Assembly: GCA_910583745.1 (NCBI GenBank)
Contig: CAJTZC010000008.1
Location: 1 to 64,000, forward strand
Reading direction: 5' to 3'
From: an uncultured Bacilli bacterium
GTDB taxonomy: Bacteria > Bacillota_I > Bacilli_A > RF39 > UBA660
Length of the DNA stretch: 64,000 bases
Position 1 is the stretch's first letter. Each line of letters opens with the position of its first letter. Shown here piece by piece: positions 7,610 to 15,709 of this stretch. The notes below the pieces were generated by a model. The model had not been told where the DNA came from and did not search any database. It worked only from the letters and a program-made list of their open reading frames with translations. The translations under genes and the position numbers were made by a program.

Positions 7610-8989
7610 TTATAACTTTATTCTTTCATTGATATAGTTTTTCAATTCGACGATTGGAAGTTTAATCTGCTCCATCGTGTCTCTATCTCTCAAAGTCACA
7701 GTACCTTCGTTCAATGTTTCGTCGTCGATAGTAATCGCATACGGTGTACCGATGGCGTCGCTTCTTCTGTAACGTTTACCGATACTTCCCGTTTCGTCGT
7801 ATGCGACAGGGAATTCGCTACATAACATCGAATAGATTTCCTTCGCTTTATCGCTATGAACCTTTTTGATTAAAGGCAATATGCTCAACTTATAAGGAGC
7901 TAAGGCAGGAAGCAAGTGTAGAACTTCTCTCTCGTCGCCACCTTCTAATATCTCTTTGTCATAAGCGTCGCACAATATAGCGAGGAACAATCTGTCCAAG
8001 CCGACAGATGGCTCGATGACGTAAGGCAAATATTTTTCGTTCGTCTCTGGGTCCAAATACCGCAAATCCTCTTTTGCATGTTCCATATGGACACCCAAAT
8101 CGTAATCGGTTCTATCGGCAATACCCCAAAGCTCTCCCCAACCCATAGGATATTTGTATTCGATGTCGGTCGTCGCTTTGCTGTAGAAAGACAATTCCTC
8201 TTTCTTGTGGTCTCTATAACGGAGATTGTCCTTTTTGAGACCCAAAGTTTTCAAGAAATCCAGGCAAGTATTTTTATAGAATCCGAACCATTCCAAATCT
8301 GTATTCGGTTTGCAGAAAAATTCGAGTTCCATCTGCTCAAATTCTCTCACTCTGAAGATAAAGTTACCTGGAGTGATTTCGTTTCGGAAAGATTTACCGA
8401 TTTGTCCTATTCCAAATGGAACTTTCATTCTCAAGGCTCTCTGCACATTGTTGAAGTTTACAAATATTCCTTGAGCCGTCTCACCACGAAGATAAACGGT
8501 GCTCTTACTGTCTTCTGTTACGCCGATGTGTGTCTCGAAGAGCAAGTTGAACTTTCTTATCGGTGTGAAATCTGTAGAGCCACACTTCGGACATTCGATG
8601 CCGTTTTCTTCGATATAGTTTTCGAGTTCTTCGTTGCTCCATCCATCACCTGTCTCCTCGCCTTTAGAAAATTCTTCGACGAGTTTGTCGGCGCGGTGAC
8701 GAGCTTTACATTTTTTACAGTCGACAAGTGGGTCGGCAAAATTGGCGACGTGTCCACTTGCCACCCATACTTCAGGGTTCATCAAAATGGCAGAGTCCAA
8801 GCCGACATTGTAGATGTTTTCTTGGATAAACTTTTGCCACCAAGCTCTCTTTATGTTTTCCTTTAGCTCTCTACCCAAAGGACCGTAATCCCACGAATTC
8901 GATAATCCGCCATATATTTCACTTCCTTGAAATATATATCCGTACTGTTTCGTGTACGATACGATGTGTTCCATTTTTAAATCCTTCAT
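7610..8989 (-). CDS. glyS: Glycyl-tRNA synthetase, single-chain alpha2 type
   Basis: A 459-residue class II aminoacyl-tRNA synthetase that charges tRNA-Gly. Class II motifs are visible: motif 1 around [16 protein letters not shown] (about residue 36), motif 2 as [19 protein letters not shown] (about 203-221), and motif 3 as EPSVGLDRL near residue 330. Two Cys pairs (CKKCKARH and CPKCGSTDF) lie in the N-terminal insertion. The C-terminal anticodon-binding domain contains [15 protein letters not shown] and [19 protein letters not shown]. The gene starts 8 bp after the RNase J-like gene, suggesting co-transcription. Confidence 0.95.
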   Translation of the reverse strand: MKDLKMEHIVSYTKQYGYIFQGSEIYGGLSNSWDYGPLGRELKENIKRAWWQKFIQENIYNVGLDSAILMNPEVWVASGHVANFADPLVDCKKCKARHRADKLVEEFSKGEETGDGWSNEELENYIEENGIECPKCGSTDFTPIRKFNLLFETHIGVTEDSKSTVYLRGETAQGIFVNFNNVQRALRMKVPFGIGQIGKSFRNEITPGNFIFRVREFEQMELEFFCKPNTDLEWFGFYKNTCLDFLKTLGLKKDNLRYRDHKKEELSFYSKATTDIEYKYPMGWGELWGIADRTDYDLGVHMEHAKEDLRYLDPETNEKYLPYVIEPSVGLDRLFLAILCDAYDKEILEGGDEREVLHLLPALAPYKLSILPLIKKVHSDKAKEIYSMLCSEFPVAYDETGSIGKRYRRSDAIGTPYAITIDDETLNEGTVTLRDRDTMEQIKLPIVELKNYINERIKL

Positions 8990-8997
8990 AAATCCTC

Positions 8998-10632
8998 CTA
9001 AATTTCTTGAATGACTGCAATAATCATCGGCTTCGATTCTGTCTCACTGTAGAAGTACTTTCCTAAGTGCTCCCTTATCTCTTGTTTGATGTTGTTGTAG
9101 TCGACATAATCGTCAGTCGTGTTCTTCTCAATTATATTCTCGCTTATCTTTTTTATTTCACTTATCATCTCACTCGAGTCTTTGACATAGATGAATCCAC
9201 GCGTCGTGACTTCAGGTCCAACGACGATTTTTTTGGTCTTCTTAGAAAGGCTCGCACTCACGAGGACGATACCATTCTCTCCGAGAACTTCTCTATCTTT
9301 GAGAACCAATTCTCCTACGTCTTCGCCGATTGAACCATCGATGAATGTCTCTCCTATTTTTATCATCTCGCTTTTTTTAGAGAGGACACCATTTTCAAAA
9401 GTGACGACTTCACCATTTTGTTTCAAGATAATGTTCTCTGGAGGGATACCTAATTCAGAAGCCAAATTCGCATTTCCGACCATGTATCTGTACTCTCCTT
9501 CGACAGGCATACAATATTTTGGTTTCAATAAATCGATCATCATCATCAAATCTTCAGTACTCGCGTGATGCAGAATCGTCTTATCTTTAGGAAGCGTGTA
9601 CGATTCTATATTCATGAGAGCCAATTCGTTTTGTAAGTCGACGAGTCGCTTTTCTGTCGCATCGTATACAGGCTCTGCGAAAAGTATCGTATCGTTCTCT
9701 TTTAGAGTGATAAACTTGTCATATCCGTCGATAATTTTACGAATATTGTGGTATTGATTCCTCTCATCATCGCTGATTAAGATAATACTCTTCGTATCGT
9801 GTAAATTTTCAAGAGAGCCTATCGTATTGGCAGGTACTTTCAAATATCCATTGTGGATAGCCATATTGATGAGATTCTGCAACTTGTGTCCCATGATGAC
9901 GACTTTTCTGTGTGAATTGTTGAGCGAATCGAATATCTCTTGCAGCGTATAGAGGTGTTCTGTAAAGGCTGTTATCAGCACTCTTCCCGCCGATCTGTTG
10001 ATGATATCTCTAAAATATCCCGCAAATTTATGATGGGGGCTCGTATGCCCTACTCTTTCTGAAAAAGGGGATTCACTCATGAGACAGAGGACGCCCAATT
10101 TACCGACATAGGCGATTTTTCCTAAATCCATGCTGTAACTTCCCGTCATAGAAGGGTCAATGAGGAAGTTCCCCGTGTAAACGATGGCTCCATCCTTCGT
10201 ATTGACGACATACATGACAGAATCTGGGACCGAATGGTTGATATTAATCGGGAATATGCTCACTGGTCCGAAATTTATCTTGTGATGTGCCGAAATCTCT
10301 ACGATTTTCTTCGTATCCAATCCTTCAAGTTTTAAGTACTCAATCGTATACTTCGTCGCGAATACCTTCAAATTCGGCAAAATTTTCAACATGTCGAAAA
10401 TTCCCCCTGCATTTTCTGGATGCGAGTGTGTCAAAAACAATCCTTTGATTCGTTTCTTATTCTTAACGAGATAGTCATAATCTGGAACCGTATAATCGAC
10501 TCCATACATCTCGTCCGTCGCGTATTTGAGACCGGCGTCGAAGATAAATATCGCTCCGTCGACCTCTACTACATAGGTATTTTTCCCGTTTTCATTGAGT
10601 CCACCCAATGCCATTATTTTAATTTTACTCAT
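8998..10632 (-). CDS. RNase J-family protein with substituted metal ligands
   Basis: 544 residues from the ATG giving [11 protein letters not shown] (upstream in-frame starts have poorer spacing from AAAGGA). The domain order is that of RNase J: metallo-beta-lactamase, beta-CASP, then a C-terminal domain ([19 protein letters not shown] onward). Key residues differ: the usual HxHxDH reads HSHPEN (about residues 70-75), TGDF reads TGNF (about 155-158), HASGH reads HASTE, and PVHGE reads PVEGE. Bacillus RNase J2 is also ligand-poor, so this may be a J2-like subunit working with an active J1 encoded elsewhere, or a structural/RNA-binding protein. It is the first gene of the rnj-glyS unit. Confidence 0.85.
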   Translation of the reverse strand: MSKIKIMALGGLNENGKNTYVVEVDGAIFIFDAGLKYATDEMYGVDYTVPDYDYLVKNKKRIKGLFLTHSHPENAGGIFDMLKILPNLKVFATKYTIEYLKLEGLDTKKIVEISAHHKINFGPVSIFPININHSVPDSVMYVVNTKDGAIVYTGNFLIDPSMTGSYSMDLGKIAYVGKLGVLCLMSESPFSERVGHTSPHHKFAGYFRDIINRSAGRVLITAFTEHLYTLQEIFDSLNNSHRKVVIMGHKLQNLINMAIHNGYLKVPANTIGSLENLHDTKSIILISDDERNQYHNIRKIIDGYDKFITLKENDTILFAEPVYDATEKRLVDLQNELALMNIESYTLPKDKTILHHASTEDLMMMIDLLKPKYCMPVEGEYRYMVGNANLASELGIPPENIILKQNGEVVTFENGVLSKKSEMIKIGETFIDGSIGEDVGELVLKDREVLGENGIVLVSASLSKKTKKIVVGPEVTTRGFIYVKDSSEMISEIKKISENIIEKNTTDDYVDYNNIKQEIREHLGKYFYSETESKPMIIAVIQEI

Positions 10633-10690
10633 ATATAAAATCATTCCTTTCTTCATTTAAAAATTTATATAAAGTTAAATCGATAAGTCG

Positions 10691-10719
10691 ATTATATCAA
10701 AATATTTATATAAAAGCAA
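10691..10719 (-). promoter_or_regulatory. Sigma-A promoter of the RNase J-glyS unit
   Basis: Minus-strand TTGCTT (10714-10719), 17-bp spacer, TATAAT (10691-10696), about 60 bp upstream of the RNase J start codon. Confidence 0.65.
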
Positions 10720-10774
10720 ACTTTTACCCCTCTATCTCGATGTACAAAGTAAAATTTAACACGAAAAGAACGCA

Positions 10775-10804
10775 TTAAAAAAGTAAAGATTTGCTCTTTA
10801 CTTT
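10775..10804 (-). terminator. Terminator of the lipoprotein gene
   Basis: AAAGTAAAGA and TCTTTACTTT form a 10-bp stem with a T run on the minus strand; it overlaps the lipoprotein stop codon. Confidence 0.8.
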
Positions 10805-11913
10805 AATCGATGAACCGGTGCAGTGTCGTCCGAAACTAATTTTTCTGATGAAGTCGGATAGAATACGTCTGCAGCGTAATTCTCGATGTGCCCATCCGTA
10901 TAATTGATTTGCACTGTATCTGTGGAAGAAGATATCGTGTCGAATTGTACAGCTAAAACTTTAGTAAAATCGTTCGCATCGACACAATAAGGGATTCCAT
11001 TTTTATAAAAAGTAAATACTTTTCCTGAATATTTACCAGGTTCGTCGTTTCCATTATTTTCTGCAGCATAACCTGAAACCTGTTTTGCTTGGCGTTCAAA
11101 CCAATTTCTAACGACGTTTCGCGAAGCATTTTTTTCAGATGTATTATTATAAGCATAGTCTGTAAAATCGATTGGGTCGACGGCGTATAAAAGCGTTTCA
11201 AACGTATTTAAGTCCGCGAGGTAAAAGCGTCCTAAAGCATCATAATATGGTAATACATATCCGGGATACTTTCCGTCCACTCCTAAACCGCCATTCTGAG
11301 GGTCACGGTATTTTAAATAAAATGGACTTCCTAATTTATCAAAACCAGATAAATAGACCTTATCATAATCAGAACTATCGACTAGAAAATTAATGCCATC
11401 TTTCGTAATGATTTTATAAGAACCTTCTATATCGAGAGAATAATATCCATAGATATCTGGTAAAGATGAATATGAAAACATATAACCTTGAGAAACATGT
11501 AAATCTTGTACTTCCGAAGTAAACTGAAAAGCCGAACTGATACTATCGACGCTTAATTTACCGTCTTTGTAGAATAGAGAAATGGGATATTCTGTGTCGA
11601 TATCACGATTCACTGTACTTGGCATTTGCATTCTATCTACAATTGTTTGTAATTTCTCATTTTCTTTTTCAAAAGAATCCAACTGAGTTTGAAGTATAGC
11701 CTTTTCTTGAGATAAACCCAACGCTTTCGATTTAGAACTCTCTAATGCTTTACTTAAATCTGAATTTTCCTGTTCCAGTTGCTCAAGTTTACGTTGTAAA
11801 TCTTCTATTTCTTGTTCTTGAGCCGAGTTATGACATCCCGTCACTCCAAAAACCGTCAAGGCAGCACCCCAGATAGGGATCACCTTGTTAAATAATAATT
11901 TTTTAAAATTCAT
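10798..11913 (-). CDS. Lipoprotein with coiled-coil and beta-rich C-terminal region
   Basis: 371 residues, family not recognised. A lipoprotein signal peptide ends in FGVTGC with the lipidated Cys at residue 27. A coiled coil follows at about residues 32-95 (Glu/Leu/Lys heptads such as EIEDLQRKLEQLEQEN). The remaining 270 residues are rich in Tyr, Asp and Gly with repeated DG/YY patterns (KDGKLSVDSISS, DKLGSPFYLKY, YDALGRFYLADL), suggesting a beta-structured extracellular domain. GAGGGGG precedes the ATG. It is a single-gene transcript with its own promoter and terminator. Probably surface-exposed and membrane-anchored; role unknown. Confidence 0.75.
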   Translation of the reverse strand: MNFKKLLFNKVIPIWGAALTVFGVTGCHNSAQEQEIEDLQRKLEQLEQENSDLSKALESSKSKALGLSQEKAILQTQLDSFEKENEKLQTIVDRMQMPSTVNRDIDTEYPISLFYKDGKLSVDSISSAFQFTSEVQDLHVSQGYMFSYSSLPDIYGYYSLDIEGSYKIITKDGINFLVDSSDYDKVYLSGFDKLGSPFYLKYRDPQNGGLGVDGKYPGYVLPYYDALGRFYLADLNTFETLLYAVDPIDFTDYAYNNTSEKNASRNVVRNWFERQAKQVSGYAAENNGNDEPGKYSGKVFTFYKNGIPYCVDANDFTKVLAVQFDTISSSTDTVQINYTDGHIENYAADVFYPTSSEKLVSDDTAPVHRLK

Positions 11914-11943
11914 AAAAAATCCCCCTCTTTTTAATTAGGAGAT

Positions 11944-11972
11944 ATGTTACCAAAAATTTTTATATTAGTCAA
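11944..11972 (-). promoter_or_regulatory. Promoter of the lipoprotein gene
   Basis: Minus-strand TTGACT (11967-11972), 17-bp spacer, TAACAT (11944-11949), 31 bp upstream of the start codon. A perfect 24-bp duplication abuts the -35 box. Confidence 0.6.
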
Positions 11973-12020
11973 GAAAAACTTCAATAGAATGTGCTTGAAA
12001 AACTTCAATAGAATGTGCTT
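11973..12020. repeat. Perfect 24-bp direct duplication upstream of a promoter
   Basis: Two identical adjacent copies (11973-11996 and 11997-12020), each beginning GAAAAACTTC and ending ATGTGCTT, immediately upstream of the -35 box at 11967-11972. The position suits a transcription-factor site, but a simple replication slip is equally possible. Confidence 0.85.
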
Positions 12021-12049
12021 GAGAAAGAGTTAATTGGATTCGGAAACAT

Positions 12050-12075
12050 AAAAAAAGGAACTATCTGTTTCCTTT
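12050..12075 (-). terminator. Terminator of the 12061-12843 gene
   Basis: AAAGGAA (12054-12060) and TTCCTTT (12069-12075) form a stem with a T run on the minus strand; it overlaps the stop codon. Confidence 0.7.
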
Positions 12076-12843
12076 TTCGTCGATGAGTTTAGATATATGA
12101 ACGATATCTAAATCTTTATAATCTATTTCTTTCAAAATAAATTTTACATTTTCTTTTGTTACACCTGAAGCGATGAGGATGATAGCTCCAGGTCGCACAC
12201 TGTTTTTCACATCTATCAAATTCGTATTTGTAAACGTAACCGAAGGACTCAATAAATAATAGGATTGTTTTTCACATAATTCTATATTGCTCTCTTCTTT
12301 TAAGCAGAGTTTGGAAATGTTCTTCAGTTTCGCGTGCATTTCGGAGAAGTCGCTTTTCGTCGCTGCTCCGTTTATGATTTCTACATTCGTCGAGACCGAG
12401 CTATAGTTCTTCAGAACTTTATTATATTCTATTTTGGATTCGTCAAAAAACTTCTCAATCTCTTCGTTTTCGACGACGATAAAACTTATCTGTCTATTTT
12501 TAGGATTACCCGAAGTGATAAATTTATCTTTGTTGTCCTCGAGCGAATTTTTAGGTTTAATATAATCAAAAACTAAGAAATTTTCATTAAATGAGCCGAA
12601 GTCGTGCATCGAAAGATAACTCTCTTCGCTGTTGACGATTCTACCAAATCGTCCTGGGACAATCGTGTTGTCTTTGATGTCGATTACCGCGTCTTCTGCT
12701 TCGAGTTCATAGGTCGAGCTGACTGCCTTAATCTCTTGCATCAAATCGCTCTTATTGGCCACCATCAAACTCACTTTATCAGTGAAATAAAAACTGAAGA
12801 CGACTAAAGCGAACCCGCCTAGCCATTCAAATATTTTGCGCAT
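12061..12843 (-). CDS. Membrane-anchored extracytoplasmic protein of unknown function
   Basis: 260 residues from the ATG giving MRKIFEWLGG (AGGTGATG upstream; an in-frame TTG 36 bp earlier lacks a site). One membrane helix at about residues 6-24, with the rest outside. The early part (EAEDAVIDIKDNTIVPGRFGR, then ISGNPKNRQISFIVV-like text) resembles, from memory, the region ahead of the catalytic domain in polysaccharide-deacetylase-like proteins of uncultured Bacilli. The deacetylase metal motif (HxxxH) is not visible here, so it would be a degenerate relative at best. Placed between the lipoprotein and ssb on the same strand. Confidence 0.55.
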   Translation of the reverse strand: MRKIFEWLGGFALVVFSFYFTDKVSLMVANKSDLMQEIKAVSSTYELEAEDAVIDIKDNTIVPGRFGRIVNSEESYLSMHDFGSFNENFLVFDYIKPKNSLEDNKDKFITSGNPKNRQISFIVVENEEIEKFFDESKIEYNKVLKNYSSVSTNVEIINGAATKSDFSEMHAKLKNISKLCLKEESNIELCEKQSYYLLSPSVTFTNTNLIDVKNSVRPGAIILIASGVTKENVKFILKEIDYKDLDIVHISKLIDEKGNR

Positions 12844-12894
12844 TTTTTCATCACCTATTAAAGGATATGAATTCTCCAAATTTTTATTCTAAGT

Positions 12895-13251
12895 TTACAT
12901 CTCTTCTTCGTCTTCGTCCATAATGGCGTCTCTGTGCTGTGACTGTACAAAGGCAACCTGCTCGGCGACGATTTCATAAGCATAGACTTTTTTATCGTCT
13001 TTGTCGGTATAGTTGTTGTTTTGAATTCTCGCTTTGACAGAGACGACGTCACCTTTTCTGCAGTATTCACATACTCTTTCGGCGATGATATTCCACACTG
13101 TACACGTGATGAAGTCCGATTCGTATATGCCGTCGCAATTTTTATACTGTCTTTTGACTGCCACGGTGATATAGCAGCAACTCTTATTCTCGAGCTTTCT
13201 AATCTCAGGGTCTTTCGTAAGACGACCGACTAAAATCAACTGGTTCATAGT
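12895..13251 (-). CDS. ssb: Short single-stranded DNA-binding protein
   Basis: 118 residues from MNQLILVGRL; AGGAGG sits 9 bp upstream of this ATG, which rules out the longer in-frame extension. The OB fold is recognisable: LVGRLTKDPEIR, YITVAVKRQYKN, DFITCTVWNIIAERVCEYCRKGD and VYAYEIVAEQVAF. It binds single-stranded DNA as an oligomer during replication or repair. The tail ends in an acidic run (MDEDEEEM) without the DDDIPF-type tip that recruits partner proteins, and it is shorter than the roughly 160-residue main SSB of Firmicutes, so this may be a secondary paralogue. It is not in the usual rpsF-ssb-rpsR setting. Confidence 0.85.
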   Translation of the reverse strand, partial: TMNQLILVGRLTKDPEIRKLENKSCCYITVAVKRQYKNCDGIYESDFITCTVWNIIAERVCEYCRKGDVVSVKARIQNNNYTDKDDKKVYAYEIVAEQVAFVQSQHRDAIMDEDEEEM

Positions 13252-13307
13252 TGGCTTCCTCCTTTCTGGGGAAACTATATCAAAAATGAGAACCCAAAAG
13301 CAAACCG

Positions 13308-13339
13308 CAAAAAAAGCATTTTTGTACTTCAAAAATGCT
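13308..13339 (-). terminator. Terminator of the dacB-spmA-spmB operon
   Basis: AGCATTTTTG (13315-13324) and CAAAAATGCT (13330-13339) form a perfect 10-bp stem with a TACTT loop and a T run on the minus strand. It is also the end of the dispersed repeat described at 13315-13418. Confidence 0.85.
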
Positions 13340-13418
13340 CATTTCTCACTGAGATTTGCCGTTTTTGCACGAATTTTTGACTAAAATTTCATTTTTGTAC
13401 TACAAAAACGCATTTTTC
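13315..13418 (-). repeat. Dispersed intergenic repeat, copy 1
   Basis: About 105 bp that aligns, in reverse orientation, with 20442-20550. Both copies start with a CGTTTTTGTA/TACAAAAA-type inverted repeat, continue through a GCAAATCTC block and an AAATGA-CATTTTTG block, and contain TTTTTGCAC/GTGCAAAAA-type motifs. The internal inverted repeats suggest a folded RNA or a small MITE/REP-like element. Seen by eye only. Confidence 0.6.
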
Positions 13419-13421
13419 GTA

Positions 13422-13943
13422 TCAAATACCAAAAATTAAATACACCACGATAAAACTCATCACGATGCCGACGAAATCTGCAAATAGTCCCGCTTTTAAA
13501 GCATAGCGTATCTTCTTGATGCCGACACTGCCAAAGTAGAGAGTGATGACATAGAAGGTCGTATCGGTACTTCCTTGCAGAGTACTTGCAAACCTTCCGA
13601 CGAAGGAATCGGTGCCAAAGTTTTGAAAGATATCGGTCATAATCACTTGGCTTGCCGAACCGCTTATCGGACGAAGCAAAGCCATCGGGAAGATACTCAC
13701 GGGAATGTTAGGACCCAACGCCTCTGCGACGAAGCCGAAGAGCGCATCGAGGATGCCGCTGTGTAAGAAAATATTGACGGCGAACACCATCGCGACCGTA
13801 AAAGGAAAGATGCTGATAGCACTATCTATCCCGTCTTTCGCTCCTTTTATAAAAGAAGAGTAGATGTCTACCCGTTTGGCCATACCGTAGAGAATAATTC
13901 CTATAATCATCAAGGGAATCAAGAGTAACGAAAACGTCGTCAT
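13422..13943 (-). CDS. spmB: Spore maturation protein B
   Basis: 173 residues, all-membrane, with the Gate/nucleoside-recognition-like repeat of SpmA/SpmB: FIKGAKDGIDSAISIFPFTVAMVFAVN is the conserved first half and LLRPISGSASQVIMTDIFQ the second. In Bacillus, SpmA and SpmB act together in spore core dehydration and heat resistance; they are thought to be mother-cell transporters. spmA lies 62 bp upstream and dacB before that, the classical dacB-spmA-spmB order. Hairpin terminator downstream. Confidence 0.92.
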   Translation of the reverse strand: MTTFSLLLIPLMIIGIILYGMAKRVDIYSSFIKGAKDGIDSAISIFPFTVAMVFAVNIFLHSGILDALFGFVAEALGPNIPVSIFPMALLRPISGSASQVIMTDIFQNFGTDSFVGRFASTLQGSTDTTFYVITLYFGSVGIKKIRYALKAGLFADFVGIVMSFIVVYLIFGI

Positions 13944-14005
13944 AGTAGCACCTCACATTTTAACTTTATGAATATAGAGTCAAAAAAAGTCTCAAAATTT
14001 GAGAC

Positions 14006-14590
14006 TTATCGGTTTCTATTTTTTTTGCGTATCAAATAGTCGAGGGAGAGGCCTGCTACGGTTGCACATATCGTCGCGATTAAAGCTGTCGAGATGATTT
14101 CGCCAGGGTTTGCACTCCCATACATCGCCCGCAAGCTGATGATAGCCGTAGGAATCAATGTCACACCTGAAGTATTCAAAACTAGAAATGTAATCATCGC
14201 AGGACTGGCCGTGTCTTTTTTGTCGTTGATTTCTTGTAGCTTTTCCATGGCCTTCAATCCAAATGGAGTCGCAGCACTCCCAAGTCCTACCATGTTGACG
14301 ATGATGTTCGATGCGATGAGCCCGAGAGACTCGTGTCCTTCAGGGATACTGGGGAAAAGTCTCTTTAGAATGAACGAAAACTTGTATGCCACCTTCGACA
14401 ACAGTCCGCTGTCTGAGGCAATCTGCATGAGCCCCATCCAAAGGACGATGACGGGAAACATCGTCGCAAACATCTCCAGACTCTGCGCGGAACTTTTTAA
14501 AACTTCGTCGTTGACGAGAGATAAGTTTCCGCTTATAAAACTGTAGAAAATACCTACTAGTATCAAAAGACCCCATATGATACTTACCAT
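14006..14590 (-). CDS. spmA: Spore maturation protein A
   Basis: 194 residues, membrane-embedded, homologous in layout to SpmB: VLKSSAQSLEMFATMFPVIVLWMGLMQIASDSGLL in the first half (about residues 31-65) and NIIVNMVGLGSAATPFGLKAME in the second. Its start overlaps the end of dacB by 7 bp, so translation is probably coupled. It works with SpmB in spore core dehydration. The basic tail (YLIRKKNRN) faces the cytoplasm by the positive-inside rule. Confidence 0.92.
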   Translation of the reverse strand: MVSIIWGLLILVGIFYSFISGNLSLVNDEVLKSSAQSLEMFATMFPVIVLWMGLMQIASDSGLLSKVAYKFSFILKRLFPSIPEGHESLGLIASNIIVNMVGLGSAATPFGLKAMEKLQEINDKKDTASPAMITFLVLNTSGVTLIPTAIISLRAMYGSANPGEIISTALIATICATVAGLSLDYLIRKKNRNR

Positions 14591-15645
14591 TTAAAAAATT
14601 CCTTTACTTTATCCCAAAAGCTTTTAGGCTTCTCTAATTTTTCTGCATAGATGTTCACTCTCTTGTATTCCACTCCATTCAATGTGATGGCCATCGTTCC
14701 GACTATCCTCGTACCATACCACTCTTCGCTTGTATCTTGGTACAATTCCACTTCTCTTTTCACGTTCTTTTTCTCGTCTTTTTTTAAAAGCATCGAGAAG
14801 GATGACGTCGTATAGACCCTATAGCCATTTTTGTACTTTATTTTGAGGTTGTCCTTATCTATCAAAGTATATTTTTTATACATCTCAAAATACTTTTCGT
14901 AGAGATTTTTGTGCGTATCGAACCGGTCTCCGTCGACAAAGGTTGCAATGACTAAATTTTTCCCGTCCTTCGTCGCGGCTGAGACGAAAGTGTGTTTTGC
15001 ACGGGTCGTATACCCTATCTTCCCTCCAGTCGCATACTTATAGTCCGTGATGAGCCTATTCTTATTGAACCATTCGTACGTCCCAAAATTGGACTTCGCC
15101 ACGTGCTTTGCTACCCCAGATATTTTGCGAAACTCTTCGTTATTCATCGCTTCCCGCATCAAAAGACACATGTCGTACACTGTGCTGCGGTTCTCGTTTT
15201 GCTCGTCGAGACCGTGTGGATTGGAAAACGTCGTATCGTGCATACCGATCATCAGAGCCGTATCGTTCATCAGTTTGACGAATCCCTCCACACTTCCTGC
15301 AGTATATTTTGCAAGCACCAAAGCTGCGTCGTTTCCACTTCGGAGCATGAGCCCATACAATAAATCTTCGACTGTAAATTTTTCCTGTGGTTTCAAGTAT
15401 ATAGAACTTCCATAGGCTTCTAAAATCTCTTCCCCGGCGACGACTTCCTCTTTTATATCGACATTGTTCAAAACGACCAAAGCTGTCATAATTTTCGTCG
15501 TCGACGCGATTAAATAACGGGAATCTTTGTCGTGGCTATAGAGCACTCTTCCACTGTCGGCATCCATGACTAAGGCGGCACTATAACCTTTCACGTTTAC
15601 TACTGATAAAATTACACAGACACAAAAAAATATCACTTTCTTCAT
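14584..15645 (-). CDS. dacB: Sporulation-type D-alanyl-D-alanine carboxypeptidase (PBP5 family)
   Basis: 353 residues from MKKVIFF. A signal peptide covers about residues 1-20. The serine penicillin-binding motifs are complete: STTK (SxxK, about residue 49), SGN (about 103) and KIGYT-containing KTG-like box (TGGKIGYTTRAK, about residues 207-218). A C-terminal PBP5 domain and a hydrophobic/amphipathic end follow. It trims the terminal D-Ala from peptidoglycan pentapeptides. Being first in dacB-spmA-spmB points to the spore cortex enzyme rather than the vegetative DacA. CATATAAT at about 15659-15666 on the minus strand resembles a sigma-E -10 box, but no convincing -35 is seen. Confidence 0.88.
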   Translation of the reverse strand: MKKVIFFCVCVILSVVNVKGYSAALVMDADSGRVLYSHDKDSRYLIASTTKIMTALVVLNNVDIKEEVVAGEEILEAYGSSIYLKPQEKFTVEDLLYGLMLRSGNDAALVLAKYTAGSVEGFVKLMNDTALMIGMHDTTFSNPHGLDEQNENRSTVYDMCLLMREAMNNEEFRKISGVAKHVAKSNFGTYEWFNKNRLITDYKYATGGKIGYTTRAKHTFVSAATKDGKNLVIATFVDGDRFDTHKNLYEKYFEMYKKYTLIDKDNLKIKYKNGYRVYTTSSFSMLLKKDEKKNVKREVELYQDTSEEWYGTRIVGTMAITLNGVEYKRVNIYAEKLEKPKSFWDKVKEFFKW

Positions 15646-15709
15646 ATAAATCACTATTAGATTATATGAAACGGGTGATATTTTTATCATCGTGTTTTTA
15701 AGAATCCGA

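Noticed and set aside
8078..8866. 262-codon plus-strand frame
   Set aside because: It lies entirely antisense within glyS and has no recognisable protein features.
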